DNA of 15,133 nt from Candidatus Bathyarchaeum sp. GTDB lineage: Archaea > Thermoproteota > Bathyarchaeia > Bathyarchaeales > Bathyarchaeaceae. The position numbers and the translations under genes are program-made. The stretch covers positions 1 to 15,133 of the forward strand of contig PIXT01000179.1 in the NCBI GenBank assembly GCA_003096235.1. The letters are read 5' to 3'. Every line of letters begins with the position of its first letter. Position 1 is the stretch's first letter. Shown here in pieces: positions 1 to 6,749 of this stretch. The notes below the pieces were generated by a model, which saw only the letters and a program-made list of their open reading frames with translations, was not told where the DNA came from and did no database searches.

Positions 1-60
1 AATGACTGTCGATATTGTTTGAGTGTTCATTTTTTTTATTTTCATGTTTTTTTCTTCCAT
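1..60 (-). CDS. Partial N-terminus of an unidentified protein, divergent from the TrmB-type regulator
   Basis: On the minus strand an open frame runs from an ATG at 60 to the window edge with no stop. It has three in-frame ATGs at 60, 45 and 30 and reads MEEKNMKIKKMNTQTISTVI. The lysine-rich start could precede a signal peptide or membrane segment, but only 20 codons are visible, so no function can be given. TATA-like sequences lie upstream on the minus strand: one near 96-84, which would place transcription close to the first ATG, and one at 70-62, which would favour the ATG at 30. The head-to-head position with the TrmB-type gene makes it a candidate target of that regulator. The start choice is open. 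Confidence 0.4.
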   Translation of the reverse strand, partial: MEEKNMKIKKMNTQTISTVI

Positions 61-83
61 TTTATATAACGCTGATTGGAAAG

Positions 84-145
84 GTTTAAAAAATATTGTA
101 AGAAATGTTATTTCAGACATTTTTTTCGTTTTAAAGTTTAAATAA
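84..145. promoter_or_regulatory. Divergent promoter region with a 13-bp palindrome
   Basis: This AT-rich intergenic stretch holds a plus-strand TATA-like box (TTTAAATAA, 137-145), which would place the transcript start near 170 and give the regulator gene a leader of about 30 bases. A minus-strand TATA-like box lies at 96-84. Midway between them is a perfect palindrome, GAAAT-GTT-ATTTC, at 102-114. Its arm-3-arm layout resembles the TACTNNNAGTA type of site known for TrmB, although the bases differ. I infer an operator for the adjacent regulator; no binding has been shown. Confidence 0.35.
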
Positions 146-199
146 TCATAGAGACAAAAATATAATGTAGCAATACAAAACTAAAACAAGGTTTAGTGT

Positions 200-988
200 A
201 TGGAAGAAATCATACAATCTCTAACTGATTTAGGGTTGACATCATTACAGGCTAGAGTCTTATATAACCTTCAAAAGCTGGACAATTCGACAGTAAAAAG
301 CATATCAAAGGCTTCAGATGTTCATCGACAACAAATCTATCCAGTACTAACTGAACTACAGAAAATGGGTTTTATTCAAAAACAGCTTGGCAGACCAAAC
401 AAGTATAAGTCTTTAGCATTGGACCATATTTTTACAGTTTTGCTGGAAAATAAAGCCAAGTGGATGGCTGATATAAAGCAAAAAACTTCAGAATTAACGA
501 AAAAAATCAATACAGAAAGGAAGGAATCAGATAACGACGAGTATTCATTCAGACTCATTAACGGAAAAGCACAGTTTAAGCACGAATTGCGTGACTGGTC
601 ACAAAATGCACACACAATCGATATGGTCATTAAATTTGATGCTCTTTCAAAACACCTTGAAACAGAATTAGAAGCGAACAAGATAAAACATAGAGACGAT
701 GTGAAGTATCGACTGATTACTGATGCAGCCCCAGAAAATAGTTTGGTTACGAAATGTAACAAAAAAGGATACAAAATTAAATTCAGCACGTTCAACATTC
801 CTGTTGAAATTGCAGTTTTCAATAATAGTAGAGCGCACTTGGCTATTTTTTCAAGCAGAGATAACGTATATTCAACAGATGTAGCTTGTTTAACTTCGAA
901 TCACCCTTGCTTTGTTGCAATGCTTCAAAGCTACTTTGAGACATTATGGAAAGCAGCAAAACCAAAGAAGCTTAAAAAAGAGGAATAA
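200..988 (+). CDS. TrmB-family transcriptional regulator
   Basis: A 262-residue protein. Residues about 5-75 form a winged helix of TrmB type: 'LGLTSLQARVLYNL' is the usual first helix, followed by a recognition-helix region 'SDVHRQQIYPVLTELQKMG' and a wing. Residues about 75-110 are a lysine-rich, probably coiled-coil linker. The C-terminal half (about 115-250) resembles the sensor/effector part of the family. The length fits TrmB-like proteins without the full sugar-binding extension, so the ligand is unknown. The tail is very basic (KAAKPKKLKKEE). The ATG at 200 has no clear ribosome binding site but follows a TATA-like box at a suitable distance, so a short-leader mRNA is likely. Members of this family repress or activate sugar transport and metabolic genes in archaea. 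The divergent partial gene at 1-60 is its nearest possible target. Confidence 0.85.
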   Translation: MEEIIQSLTDLGLTSLQARVLYNLQKLDNSTVKSISKASDVHRQQIYPVLTELQKMGFIQKQLGRPNKYKSLALDHIFTVLLENKAKWMADIKQKTSELTKKINTERKESDNDEYSFRLINGKAQFKHELRDWSQNAHTIDMVIKFDALSKHLETELEANKIKHRDDVKYRLITDAAPENSLVTKCNKKGYKIKFSTFNIPVEIAVFNNSRAHLAIFSSRDNVYSTDVACLTSNHPCFVAMLQSYFETLWKAAKPKKLKKEE

Positions 989-1015
989 AACGTTTGCACC
1001 GTGCATAGCCTCAAT

Positions 1016-1043
1016 TTGTCTTGCCAGACAAGTTCCTGTTTTT
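1016..1043 (+). terminator. Possible terminator of the TrmB-type gene
   Basis: A perfect 6-bp stem TTGTCT-TGCC-AGACAA (1016-1031) lies 28 bases after the stop codon and is followed within a few bases by a run of six T (1038-1043). The rest of 989-1233 is noncoding, and I see nothing else supportable in it. The two flanking genes converge here, so termination is needed on both strands. The stem is short, so confidence is modest. Confidence 0.35.
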
Positions 1044-1233
1044 TGCTCACACATCTTTTCTGTGTCATTAGTAGAAAAACAAGTGAGTTCTGAGTGAGAA
1101 TTTAAACGAGCATAACAGGAGTTTTTGTCGAACAGTTTTAGTTAATCTAGAAAGCATGCGTAAACAGGTTTCTGCGTTGGCTCCAACACCACAATAGGAA
1201 ACTCAGTTAGAATTCCATTACACAGGTAGCAGT

Positions 1234-1995
1234 CTAATATCCCGCTTTTTGCAGTATCTTCTTCACTGAGTTATAGGCAATTGATGTTTCTGGCAGGTCT
1301 AGCAGAGACTTTCCGTATAGAACATAGTTTTCTACTTCTTTGTCGTAGCTGATTTTTCCAAGGTATTCTAGTTTTGTTCTTTTTTCGACTTCTGTTTCTA
1401 GGTCTTCGGGTACCCTGTTGCCTCCGATAACGTAGAAGTTGTTGAATTCTATGTTTATTTCCTTGGCTATTTTGTATGCTCGTTGTACATGATGGAACGA
1501 TTTCTGTGAGGGATCTATAATGTCGAACATGTCATCGACATTAGATGCGATTCGCCTGTTTAGGTGTTCTAGTCCACCGGGAGAATCTATGATTACATAT
1601 TGATACGATTTAATTAGCCCATCCAACGCATTTTTCAGGGCATTATTTGGAAGACAGTAACAGCCCTCAATGAATTTTGTACCAATAGCCATGAAATCGA
1701 AGTGTTTTCCTTCGTACAGTCCAAGTTCCCAGATTTTGCTTTCAATCCTCTTTGAGGGGGGTACTCCAACTGTGGTTCCTCCGCTCTCAAGGAATGTTTC
1801 TACAAGCAACTCGGAGACAGTTTTTTTTCCTGCTTCTTTTAGGTCTATTCCAAGCATTTCTGAAAGGTTCTGGTCTGGGTCTGCGTCGATAAGTAGTATT
1901 GGGGTCTCGCCTTTTTCAATGAAGTATTTTGTCATTAAGGAAACAAACGTTGTTTTGCCGCTGCCTCCTCTGCCCATGGTAACAATTCTCTTCAT
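1234..1995 (-). CDS. CooC-like P-loop ATPase (nickel-insertion type, MinD/ParA superfamily)
   Basis: From the ATG at 1995 the protein has 253 residues. That start is preferred over the upstream TTG (2010) because GGAAGTGA, close to the archaeal GGAGGTGA, lies five bases before it. Residues 8-15 (GRGGSGKT) are a deviant Walker A motif, although the signature first Lys is Arg here. IDADPDQNL (about 36-44) is the conserved Asp region, and VIIDSPGGLEHLNRR is the switch/Walker B region. C112-Y-C114 forms a CxC pair, as in CooC, where such cysteines bind nickel at the dimer interface. CooC proteins use ATP to mature the Ni-Fe-S centre of carbon monoxide dehydrogenase. No CODH gene is in the window, so the client enzyme is inferred. 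It is the last gene of the minus-strand cluster, 52 bases after the NAD-kinase-like gene. Confidence 0.8.
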   Translation of the reverse strand: MKRIVTMGRGGSGKTTFVSLMTKYFIEKGETPILLIDADPDQNLSEMLGIDLKEAGKKTVSELLVETFLESGGTTVGVPPSKRIESKIWELGLYEGKHFDFMAIGTKFIEGCYCLPNNALKNALDGLIKSYQYVIIDSPGGLEHLNRRIASNVDDMFDIIDPSQKSFHHVQRAYKIAKEINIEFNNFYVIGGNRVPEDLETEVEKRTKLEYLGKISYDKEVENYVLYGKSLLDLPETSIAYNSVKKILQKAGY

Positions 1996-2047
1996 TTGGG
2001 TCACTTCCAATTATTACGAAAGTAAAATTGCTTCACATCATTTATAG

Positions 2048-3184
2048 TTATTTAATTGGCACTTTTTGTTCTACTTTGTAGTCTGTTAAAACCTTGATTG
2101 TGCCACTGAAAGATGAGTCAAGTTCTGTGTCTCCGGTGTCAACTTTCAATCTTTTCAGGTTCTTCATTTTATTTTCTGTAGCTACAACGATTATGTTGTC
2201 TTTGCCCACTTTCCTGATTACCTGTGAGCTTATCTGCTGGTTTCCTCTGCCAAAAATGAATCCCTGACCCCCAATCGGCGTAACAACAATTTTAGCCTGC
2301 TTGCCTTTTATTGCCTTTAGAATCTGCTGTTCATTCACATCTTTTGCAACAATTTTTTTGTTAACAAAAAGGTCTACCCCCAGAAGAGTCTTTTTCTCAT
2401 CCAAAATGTCTCCTATGGTCCGGGTGGTTGTTCCCGCAGAAACAACATAAACAACATCATCTTCCATAGTTTCTGTAACATAAATCGCAATTGCCGCTTG
2501 GTTACGCAACTCGCTCTCCGTCACAGGAGACGCCATCTTGGCACCCTGAATCAGACTCGGCTCATATGGACTAATCAAGTAACCATGCAGCCTCGCAGAA
2601 ACCCTGCCCTGCCTGAAAGCATCTTCATCTATATCCATCACCTCTGCCTCCCACAAAGGCAACTGTTTTCTTAGAAACTTAGATGCAATTCTCGCCGCAG
2701 CCCTTGGGTCAACACCAAAAACTGCACTATGCATCTTGACTCCTGTTGGAACACCCAAAACAGGAAGCTGCATGTCAACGCCCTTCAATACGTCTCGGGC
2801 TGTTCCGTCTCCACCACAGAAAACGAGAAGCTCAACGCCTGTATTTGCGATGCTTTTTGCGGCAGCTACAGTGTCTTCTGGTTTGGTGTCTGTTTTTTGT
2901 TCCCCACAAACAGTGTAGCAAAAATTTTGGTTTCGGGCTTCGGTTTCTCCCATCCAGCCTGCTCCAACCACAAGAAGTATGTCCTTTTTGATTGATGTTA
3001 AGCCGGAGAGAAAAGTTTCTGCCCGTGCTGGCGCTACAGGTTTTGCGCCAAGAGTAACCGCTCTTTCTAGGATTTCTTTTCCATCGGTGCCTTTCAGCCC
3101 AACTGCTCCGCCCATGCCTGCGATGGGATTAACTATGAATCCGACTTTCGTTTTTGAGCTGTCTTTTTTGTCGCTTGATTCCAA
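2048..3184 (-). CDS. COG3199-type ATP-NAD kinase-like protein (AcoX-like)
   Basis: A 378-residue protein whose fold belongs to the NAD kinase/diacylglycerol kinase superfamily. Visible motifs are a first-strand glycine loop FIVNPIAGMGG (about 16-26), the GGDGT nucleotide motif (124-128), and GVPTGVKMHSAVFGVDPRAA (about 144-163), typical of the COG3199 branch. That branch is longer than NadK and is annotated as a predicted ATP- or polyphosphate-dependent NAD kinase; its true substrate is not settled. The start is TTG at 3184, the only start between the in-frame upstream stop (3191-3193) and the first conserved motif. The ribosome binding site is weak. It lies 66 bases after thioredoxin and 52 before the CooC-like gene, so co-transcription is likely. 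A second, ordinary NAD kinase is encoded at 13344, which argues that this paralogue has a different job. Confidence 0.75.
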   Translation of the reverse strand: MESSDKKDSSKTKVGFIVNPIAGMGGAVGLKGTDGKEILERAVTLGAKPVAPARAETFLSGLTSIKKDILLVVGAGWMGETEARNQNFCYTVCGEQKTDTKPEDTVAAAKSIANTGVELLVFCGGDGTARDVLKGVDMQLPVLGVPTGVKMHSAVFGVDPRAAARIASKFLRKQLPLWEAEVMDIDEDAFRQGRVSARLHGYLISPYEPSLIQGAKMASPVTESELRNQAAIAIYVTETMEDDVVYVVSAGTTTRTIGDILDEKKTLLGVDLFVNKKIVAKDVNEQQILKAIKGKQAKIVVTPIGGQGFIFGRGNQQISSQVIRKVGKDNIIVVATENKMKNLKRLKVDTGDTELDSSFSGTIKVLTDYKVEQKVPIK

Positions 3185-3250
3185 GAATGCTCAGTCCACA
3201 TTTTTTCTTGTGTCTGCTACACTTTTTGTTGGTGGTCTTATGCTCTTCGG

Positions 3251-3634
3251 TTAGAGGTGTTTTTTTATGGCATTTTCTAGAGGGTCACGACCCACTGCGC
3301 CAACTATCTTTTCGACACGGGTGCCATTTTTGAATATTAGAAAGTGGGGTATGCTCATGATTCCGTAGCGGCTGGAAATTTGAGGATTCTCGTCAACATT
3401 GACTTTTCCAAATAATGCTTTTCCTGCGTATGCTTTGGCAAGTTCATCCATTACAGGAGCCATCATTCTGCAAGGCATGCACCAGTCAGCCCAGAAGTCA
3501 ATCAAAACTGGTTTGTCAGTGTTTATGAAGTTGTCAAAAGATGAGGAATTCAATTTAACTACGCCTGCACTAGCTTGGTCCAACATTTTTTTTATTTTTT
3601 CTTCTTTTAATTTTTCAAGCTCTTTATCATCCAT
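3251..3634 (-). CDS. Thioredoxin with WCMPC active site
   Basis: From the ATG at 3634 the protein has 127 residues. Upstream in the same frame is a TTG at 3652, but the reverse complement of 3643-3650 is a perfect GGAGGTGA, which would sit inside that longer reading. The ATG eight bases beyond it is therefore the real start. Residues 1-25 are a charged helical extension (MDDKELEKLKEEKIKKML) before the thioredoxin core. The active site is W51-C-M-P-C55, where most thioredoxins have WCGPC; Met in place of Gly may alter redox potential or partner choice. The cis-proline region is SIPHF (P96). It is the first gene of the minus-strand cluster with the COG3199 and CooC-like genes, and divergent from copA. 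Likely a cytoplasmic disulfide reductase. Confidence 0.92.
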   Translation of the reverse strand: MDDKELEKLKEEKIKKMLDQASAGVVKLNSSSFDNFINTDKPVLIDFWADWCMPCRMMAPVMDELAKAYAGKALFGKVNVDENPQISSRYGIMSIPHFLIFKNGTRVEKIVGAVGRDPLENAIKKHL

Positions 3635-3642
3635 TGAGACAG

Positions 3643-3650
3643 TCACCTCC
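3643..3650 (-). promoter_or_regulatory. Ribosome binding site that fixes the thioredoxin start
   Basis: Read on the minus strand this is GGAGGTGA, fully complementary to the usual archaeal 16S rRNA 3' end, with an eight-base spacer to the ATG at 3634. It rules out the upstream TTG start. Possible TATA-like boxes for this cluster lie near 3700-3692 (CTTTTAATG) and 3675-3666 (AATTTAAAGA) on the minus strand; I cannot choose between them. Confidence 0.75.
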
Positions 3651-3755
3651 AAAAACGTAATCTTGTCTTTAAATTCTCAGTTGATGGGCGTCATTAAAAG
3701 ATTATGGTTTAGGTTAACAAAGTTAGATAGAATTAGTTTTGTCACAAAAGTAATC

Positions 3756-3802
3756 GTTAAATAATTTCAACAAATAACAATATTGTAGCGTGGCACTTGC
3801 CA
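3756..3802 (+). promoter_or_regulatory. Candidate copA promoter with two palindromes
   Basis: A TATA-like box GTTAAATAAT (3756-3765) is followed by a perfect 10-bp palindrome ACAATATTGT (3777-3786), about where transcription would start, and then by TGGCA-CT-TGCCA (3791-3802). If this promoter is used, copA has a leader of about 115 bases. A nearer TATA-like sequence at about 3868-3875 would give an almost leaderless mRNA. The palindromes are reasonable sites for a copper-responsive repressor, but no such regulator is in the window. Confidence 0.35.
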
Positions 3803-3898
3803 AACACAACAATGGACCTAGTTATCATCACATGAAAAGAAAACAAGAGCTTTGATGCTGTATGTGCCTTAAACGTTGAAAGGGGATAGGCAAAAAAT

Positions 3899-6364
3899 AT
3901 GGCTAAAGACGAAAAAAAACGGATTGTATTGGACATTGGCGGAATGAGCTGCGTTACGTGTGCCCAAACAATAGAAAAACGATTACCCAAACTAAAGGGC
4001 GTAATCTATGCTACAATTAATTTTGCGGCAGAAAAAGCAATCATAGACTATGACCCTAACCTGGTCGACCAAAAAGCCATCGAGAACGCCATATCAGAAG
4101 TAGGCTACAGGGTAATCCATCAGAATATATCACTGAAAATCAGCGGAATGCACTGCGCAGTGTGCGCTCAGACAATAGAGAAGACCCTAAACCAAAAGGA
4201 GGGCGTGTACAAAGCTGTTGTCAACTTTGCCCTAGAAACTGTTGCTGTCGAGTATAACTCAGAACAGATTAGTTTAGAAGGGATCAAAAAAGCCATACGT
4301 GAAGTAGGATACGACGTTATTGAACCCGAAGGGGATGTGGAAGATGCAGAGCAAAAAGAAAGAGATTCAGAGATTCGTTCACTCAAATACAAGCTCGCTT
4401 TTTCTGTTGCCGTAACCATACCTGTAGTACTATACAGCAACTCGCGTTTTCTACCATTTACTCTCCCCACATTGGCGGTGAATAATTTTGTTCCATTACT
4501 GCTGTTTGTGTTATCTACTCCAGTTCATTTCATTGTTGGACACAGCTTCTTTTTAGGTGCATACAAGGCGCTACGAAACAAGAACCCAAACATGGATGTG
4601 CTGGTTGCGATGGGGACATCAGCTGCGTACTTTTATAGTGTTTATGTGACGTTCTGGGGCGAAGGAAGCCTGTATTACACCACTGCCGTGTCGTTGATGG
4701 CGTTTCTCATTTTAGGTAGATTGCTGGAGGCTACAGCCAAGGGCAGAACCTCTGCGGCTATAAGAAAACTCATGGGGCTTAGAGCTAAAACAGCCAAAGT
4801 CATACGGGATGGTACCGAACTTGAAGTTCCTGTTGAAGATGTTCAGGTCGACGACATTGTGGTTGTTAGACCTGGAGAGAAGATACCCGTTGATGGAGTG
4901 GTGACTGAGGGCTACTCTGGTGTTGATGAAAAAGTGATAACTGGAGAAAGCATTCCCGTGGAAAAAAAGGTTGGCGACTCGGTTGTGGGAGCAACCATAA
5001 ACAAGACTGGAATGCTAAAGTTCAAGGCAACAAAAGTCGGCTCCGACACTGTTCTTGCCCAGATTATTAAACTGGTAGAGAACGCACTTGGCTCCAAGGC
5101 TCCCATCCAACGGCTAGTGGATGTTGTGAGCAGCTACTTTGTTCCCGCCGTAATTATCACAGCAACAGCCGCGTTCATTGTTTGGTATTTGTTGGGAATG
5201 GGCTTCACTTTTGCCCTCACCGTCTTTATTGCAGTTCTGATTATTGCATGCCCCTGTGCCATGGGTTTAGCTACTCCAACAGCAATCATGGTTGGTGTTG
5301 GAAAGGGTGCAGAAAACGGTGTGCTAATCAAGAGTGGGGAAGCTCTGGAAACTGTTCATAAGCTTCAGGCGGTAGTGTTTGACAAGACTGGAACGCTAAC
5401 TAAAGGAGAGCCTGAAGTCACAGACATTATTGCTGCTGCTTCTTTGGCTGGAAGTTCAAAGAAAGCCAAAAAAGTTGACGAGGAGCTGTTAGAGTTTGCT
5501 GCAGTTGCCGAGAAAAACTCGGAGCATCCTCTAGGAGAGGCTATAGTAAGGATGGCGCGGCAAAGGAACCTTGAGATTGTTGACCCAGAATTTTTTAATG
5601 CTATACCAGGATACGGGGTGGAAGTAAAATATGTTAACAAAACCGTTTTGCTTGGTAACCGGAAGCTGATGGAAAAAAACAACGTGAGCATAAGCTTACT
5701 TGAGCAGAAAATGAAGACATTAGAGGAGAACGGCAAGACCGCCATGATTGTGAGTGTAGATGGTGAGGCTGCTGGCTTGATTGCTGTAGCGGATACTTTG
5801 ATGGCGTATTCTGTGGAGGCGGTGAAGACTCTCCAGCGGATGGGTCTTGAAGTAATAATGCTTACTGGAGATAATGAACGAACAGCAAACGCTATTGCAA
5901 AACAAGTGGGCGTGGACCGTGTGTTGGCGGAAGTGCTTCCGGGAGACAAGGCAAACGAGATTAAGCGATTGCAGGATGAAGGCAAGATAGTGGCTATGGT
6001 TGGGGATGGAATTAATGATGCTCCTGCGTTGGCTCAGGCAAACATTGGAATAGCTGTTGGAAGCGGAACCGACGTGGCAATGGAGACAGGCGATATTGTT
6101 CTGGTCAAAAATGATTTGAGAGACGTGGTTACCAGCATTCAACTCAGCAGAGCCACTATGAGCAAGATTAAGCAGGGGCTGTTTTGGGCATTCGCCTACA
6201 ACACTGTTTTGATTCCTGTAGCTGCTGGAATCCTGTATCCCCTTGGAATTTTGCTGGACCCCGTATTTGCGGCTGCGGCGATGGCTTTCAGTTCAGTTTC
6301 CGTGGTTACTAATGCCTCGCTCCTGAAGAGGTTTAAACCAAAATTGGAAAGGGAGGTGAATTGA
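3899..6364 (+). CDS. copA: Copper-exporting P1B-type ATPase CopA
   Basis: An 821-residue membrane pump that uses ATP to move Cu(I) out of the cytoplasm. Two N-terminal heavy-metal domains carry GMSCVTC (C18, C21) and GMHCAVC (C86, C89). The actuator domain has TGES (348-351). Membrane segment 6 has the copper motif CPC (451-453). The phosphorylation site is DKTGT (D495), the nucleotide-binding HP pair is at 543-544 (SEHPLG), and the hinge is GDGINDAP (702-709). The remaining Cu(I)-specific residues are also present: YN in segment 7 (767-768) and MAFSS in segment 8 (795-799). This set defines the P1B-1 copper class rather than zinc or cadmium pumps. A purine-rich stretch (AAAGGGGATAGG) precedes the ATG. 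The 3' end carries the ribosome binding site for the YHS gene, so the two are probably translated together. Confidence 0.97.
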   Translation: MAKDEKKRIVLDIGGMSCVTCAQTIEKRLPKLKGVIYATINFAAEKAIIDYDPNLVDQKAIENAISEVGYRVIHQNISLKISGMHCAVCAQTIEKTLNQKEGVYKAVVNFALETVAVEYNSEQISLEGIKKAIREVGYDVIEPEGDVEDAEQKERDSEIRSLKYKLAFSVAVTIPVVLYSNSRFLPFTLPTLAVNNFVPLLLFVLSTPVHFIVGHSFFLGAYKALRNKNPNMDVLVAMGTSAAYFYSVYVTFWGEGSLYYTTAVSLMAFLILGRLLEATAKGRTSAAIRKLMGLRAKTAKVIRDGTELEVPVEDVQVDDIVVVRPGEKIPVDGVVTEGYSGVDEKVITGESIPVEKKVGDSVVGATINKTGMLKFKATKVGSDTVLAQIIKLVENALGSKAPIQRLVDVVSSYFVPAVIITATAAFIVWYLLGMGFTFALTVFIAVLIIACPCAMGLATPTAIMVGVGKGAENGVLIKSGEALETVHKLQAVVFDKTGTLTKGEPEVTDIIAAASLAGSSKKAKKVDEELLEFAAVAEKNSEHPLGEAIVRMARQRNLEIVDPEFFNAIPGYGVEVKYVNKTVLLGNRKLMEKNNVSISLLEQKMKTLEENGKTAMIVSVDGEAAGLIAVADTLMAYSVEAVKTLQRMGLEVIMLTGDNERTANAIAKQVGVDRVLAEVLPGDKANEIKRLQDEGKIVAMVGDGINDAPALAQANIGIAVGSGTDVAMETGDIVLVKNDLRDVVTSIQLSRATMSKIKQGLFWAFAYNTVLIPVAAGILYPLGILLDPVFAAAAMAFSSVSVVTNASLLKRFKPKLEREVN
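6351..6359 (+). promoter_or_regulatory. Ribosome binding site for the YHS gene inside copA
   Basis: GGGAGGTGA lies within the last codons of copA, five bases before the TTG at 6365. It is the strongest such site in the window and fixes the start of the small downstream gene despite its non-ATG codon. Confidence 0.75.
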
Positions 6365-6511
6365 TTGGCAGTTGATCCAGTTTGTAAGATGACAGTGGAC
6401 GAGAAAACGGCGAAGCACAAAACGGTTTACAACGGAAAAACCTACTATTTCTGTGCTCCCGGATGCAAGATAGCCTTTGAGGAGAATCCTGAAAAGTATC
6501 TAAAAGCATAA
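6365..6511 (+). CDS. 48-residue YHS-domain metal-binding protein, TTG start
   Basis: This small gene starts with TTG directly after the copA stop codon and encodes 48 residues. It matches the YHS/TRASH-like pattern: DPVCKMTV near the start (residues 4-11), then YNGKTYYFCAPGCKIAF (about 22-38) and NPEKYL near the end. C7, C30 and C34 are the likely metal ligands. YHS domains often accompany copper ATPases, either fused to them or as separate small proteins, and are thought to bind copper or other soft metals. I infer a copper chaperone or sensor for CopA. The reading ends at TAA 6509-6511. The start is well supported by the GGGAGGTGA at 6351 and by the complete domain. Confidence 0.88.
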   Translation: MAVDPVCKMTVDEKTAKHKTVYNGKTYYFCAPGCKIAFEENPEKYLKA

Positions 6512-6590
6512 CCGAGCAGGCGTTCACATTCAAAGAATCAGGTAATGCAATAGTGCTGAATATGCCGTTTGAGCATCGATAAGGTTATTA

Positions 6591-6600
6591 GTTTTTTTAA
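6591..6600 (+). promoter_or_regulatory. Possible TATA box of tRNA-Cys
   Basis: GTTTTTTTAA ends 20 bases before the tRNA 5' end, about the distance expected for an archaeal TATA element. The rest of 6512-6619 shows nothing else that I can support. Confidence 0.3.
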
Positions 6601-6619
6601 CGTTTGGGATTTAGTCTCT

Positions 6620-6695
6620 GGTGGGGTGGCTGAATGGTTTAGGCGGCAGCCTGCAGAGTTGCTCTATAAGGGTTCAATTCCCTTCCCCACCTCCA
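6620..6695 (+). tRNA. tRNA-Cys: tRNA-Cys (anticodon GCA), CCA encoded
   Basis: A complete 76-base cloverleaf. The acceptor stem GGTGGGG pairs with CCCCACC (7 bp). The D arm has GCT/GGC and the GG pair in its loop. The anticodon stem GCAGC pairs with GTTGC (one G-T) around the loop CTGCAGA, giving anticodon GCA at 6653-6655. The variable loop is TCTAT, and the T stem AAGGG/CCCTT closes the loop TTCAATT. The discriminator base is T, followed by a genome-encoded CCA. No intron is seen. It is convergent with the beta-helix gene and separate from the copper genes. Confidence 0.95.
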
Positions 6696-6736
6696 CAACT
6701 AGTATGTAGTTTTTATGGCAACTCAAGTTATGCTAC

Positions 6737-6743
6737 ACAAAAA
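6737..6743 (-). terminator. Weak T-tract terminator after the beta-helix gene
   Basis: Read on the minus strand, a run of five T (6743-6739) follows seven bases after the stop codon. Archaeal transcription can stop at T-rich tracts without a hairpin. Evidence is limited to this tract. Confidence 0.25.
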
Positions 6744-6749
6744 CTGCCA

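Noticed and set aside
912..1097. 61-codon plus-strand frame overlapping the end of the TrmB-type gene
   Set aside because: It overlaps a real gene in another frame, has no ribosome binding site, and its composition looks like random translation.
3813..3886. Chain of very short upstream frames in the copA leader (for example MDLVIIT, with an overlapping ATGA)
   Set aside because: They lack ribosome binding sites and may not even be transcribed if the nearer promoter is used.
3757..3990. 77-codon minus-strand frame across the copA start
   Set aside because: It overlaps the N-terminal metal-binding domain of copA and the promoter region and shows no recognisable motif.
5365..6142. Long minus-strand frames of 206 and 140 codons inside copA
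   Set aside because: They are antisense to highly conserved copA coding sequence, are Ser/Ile rich, and have no motifs.
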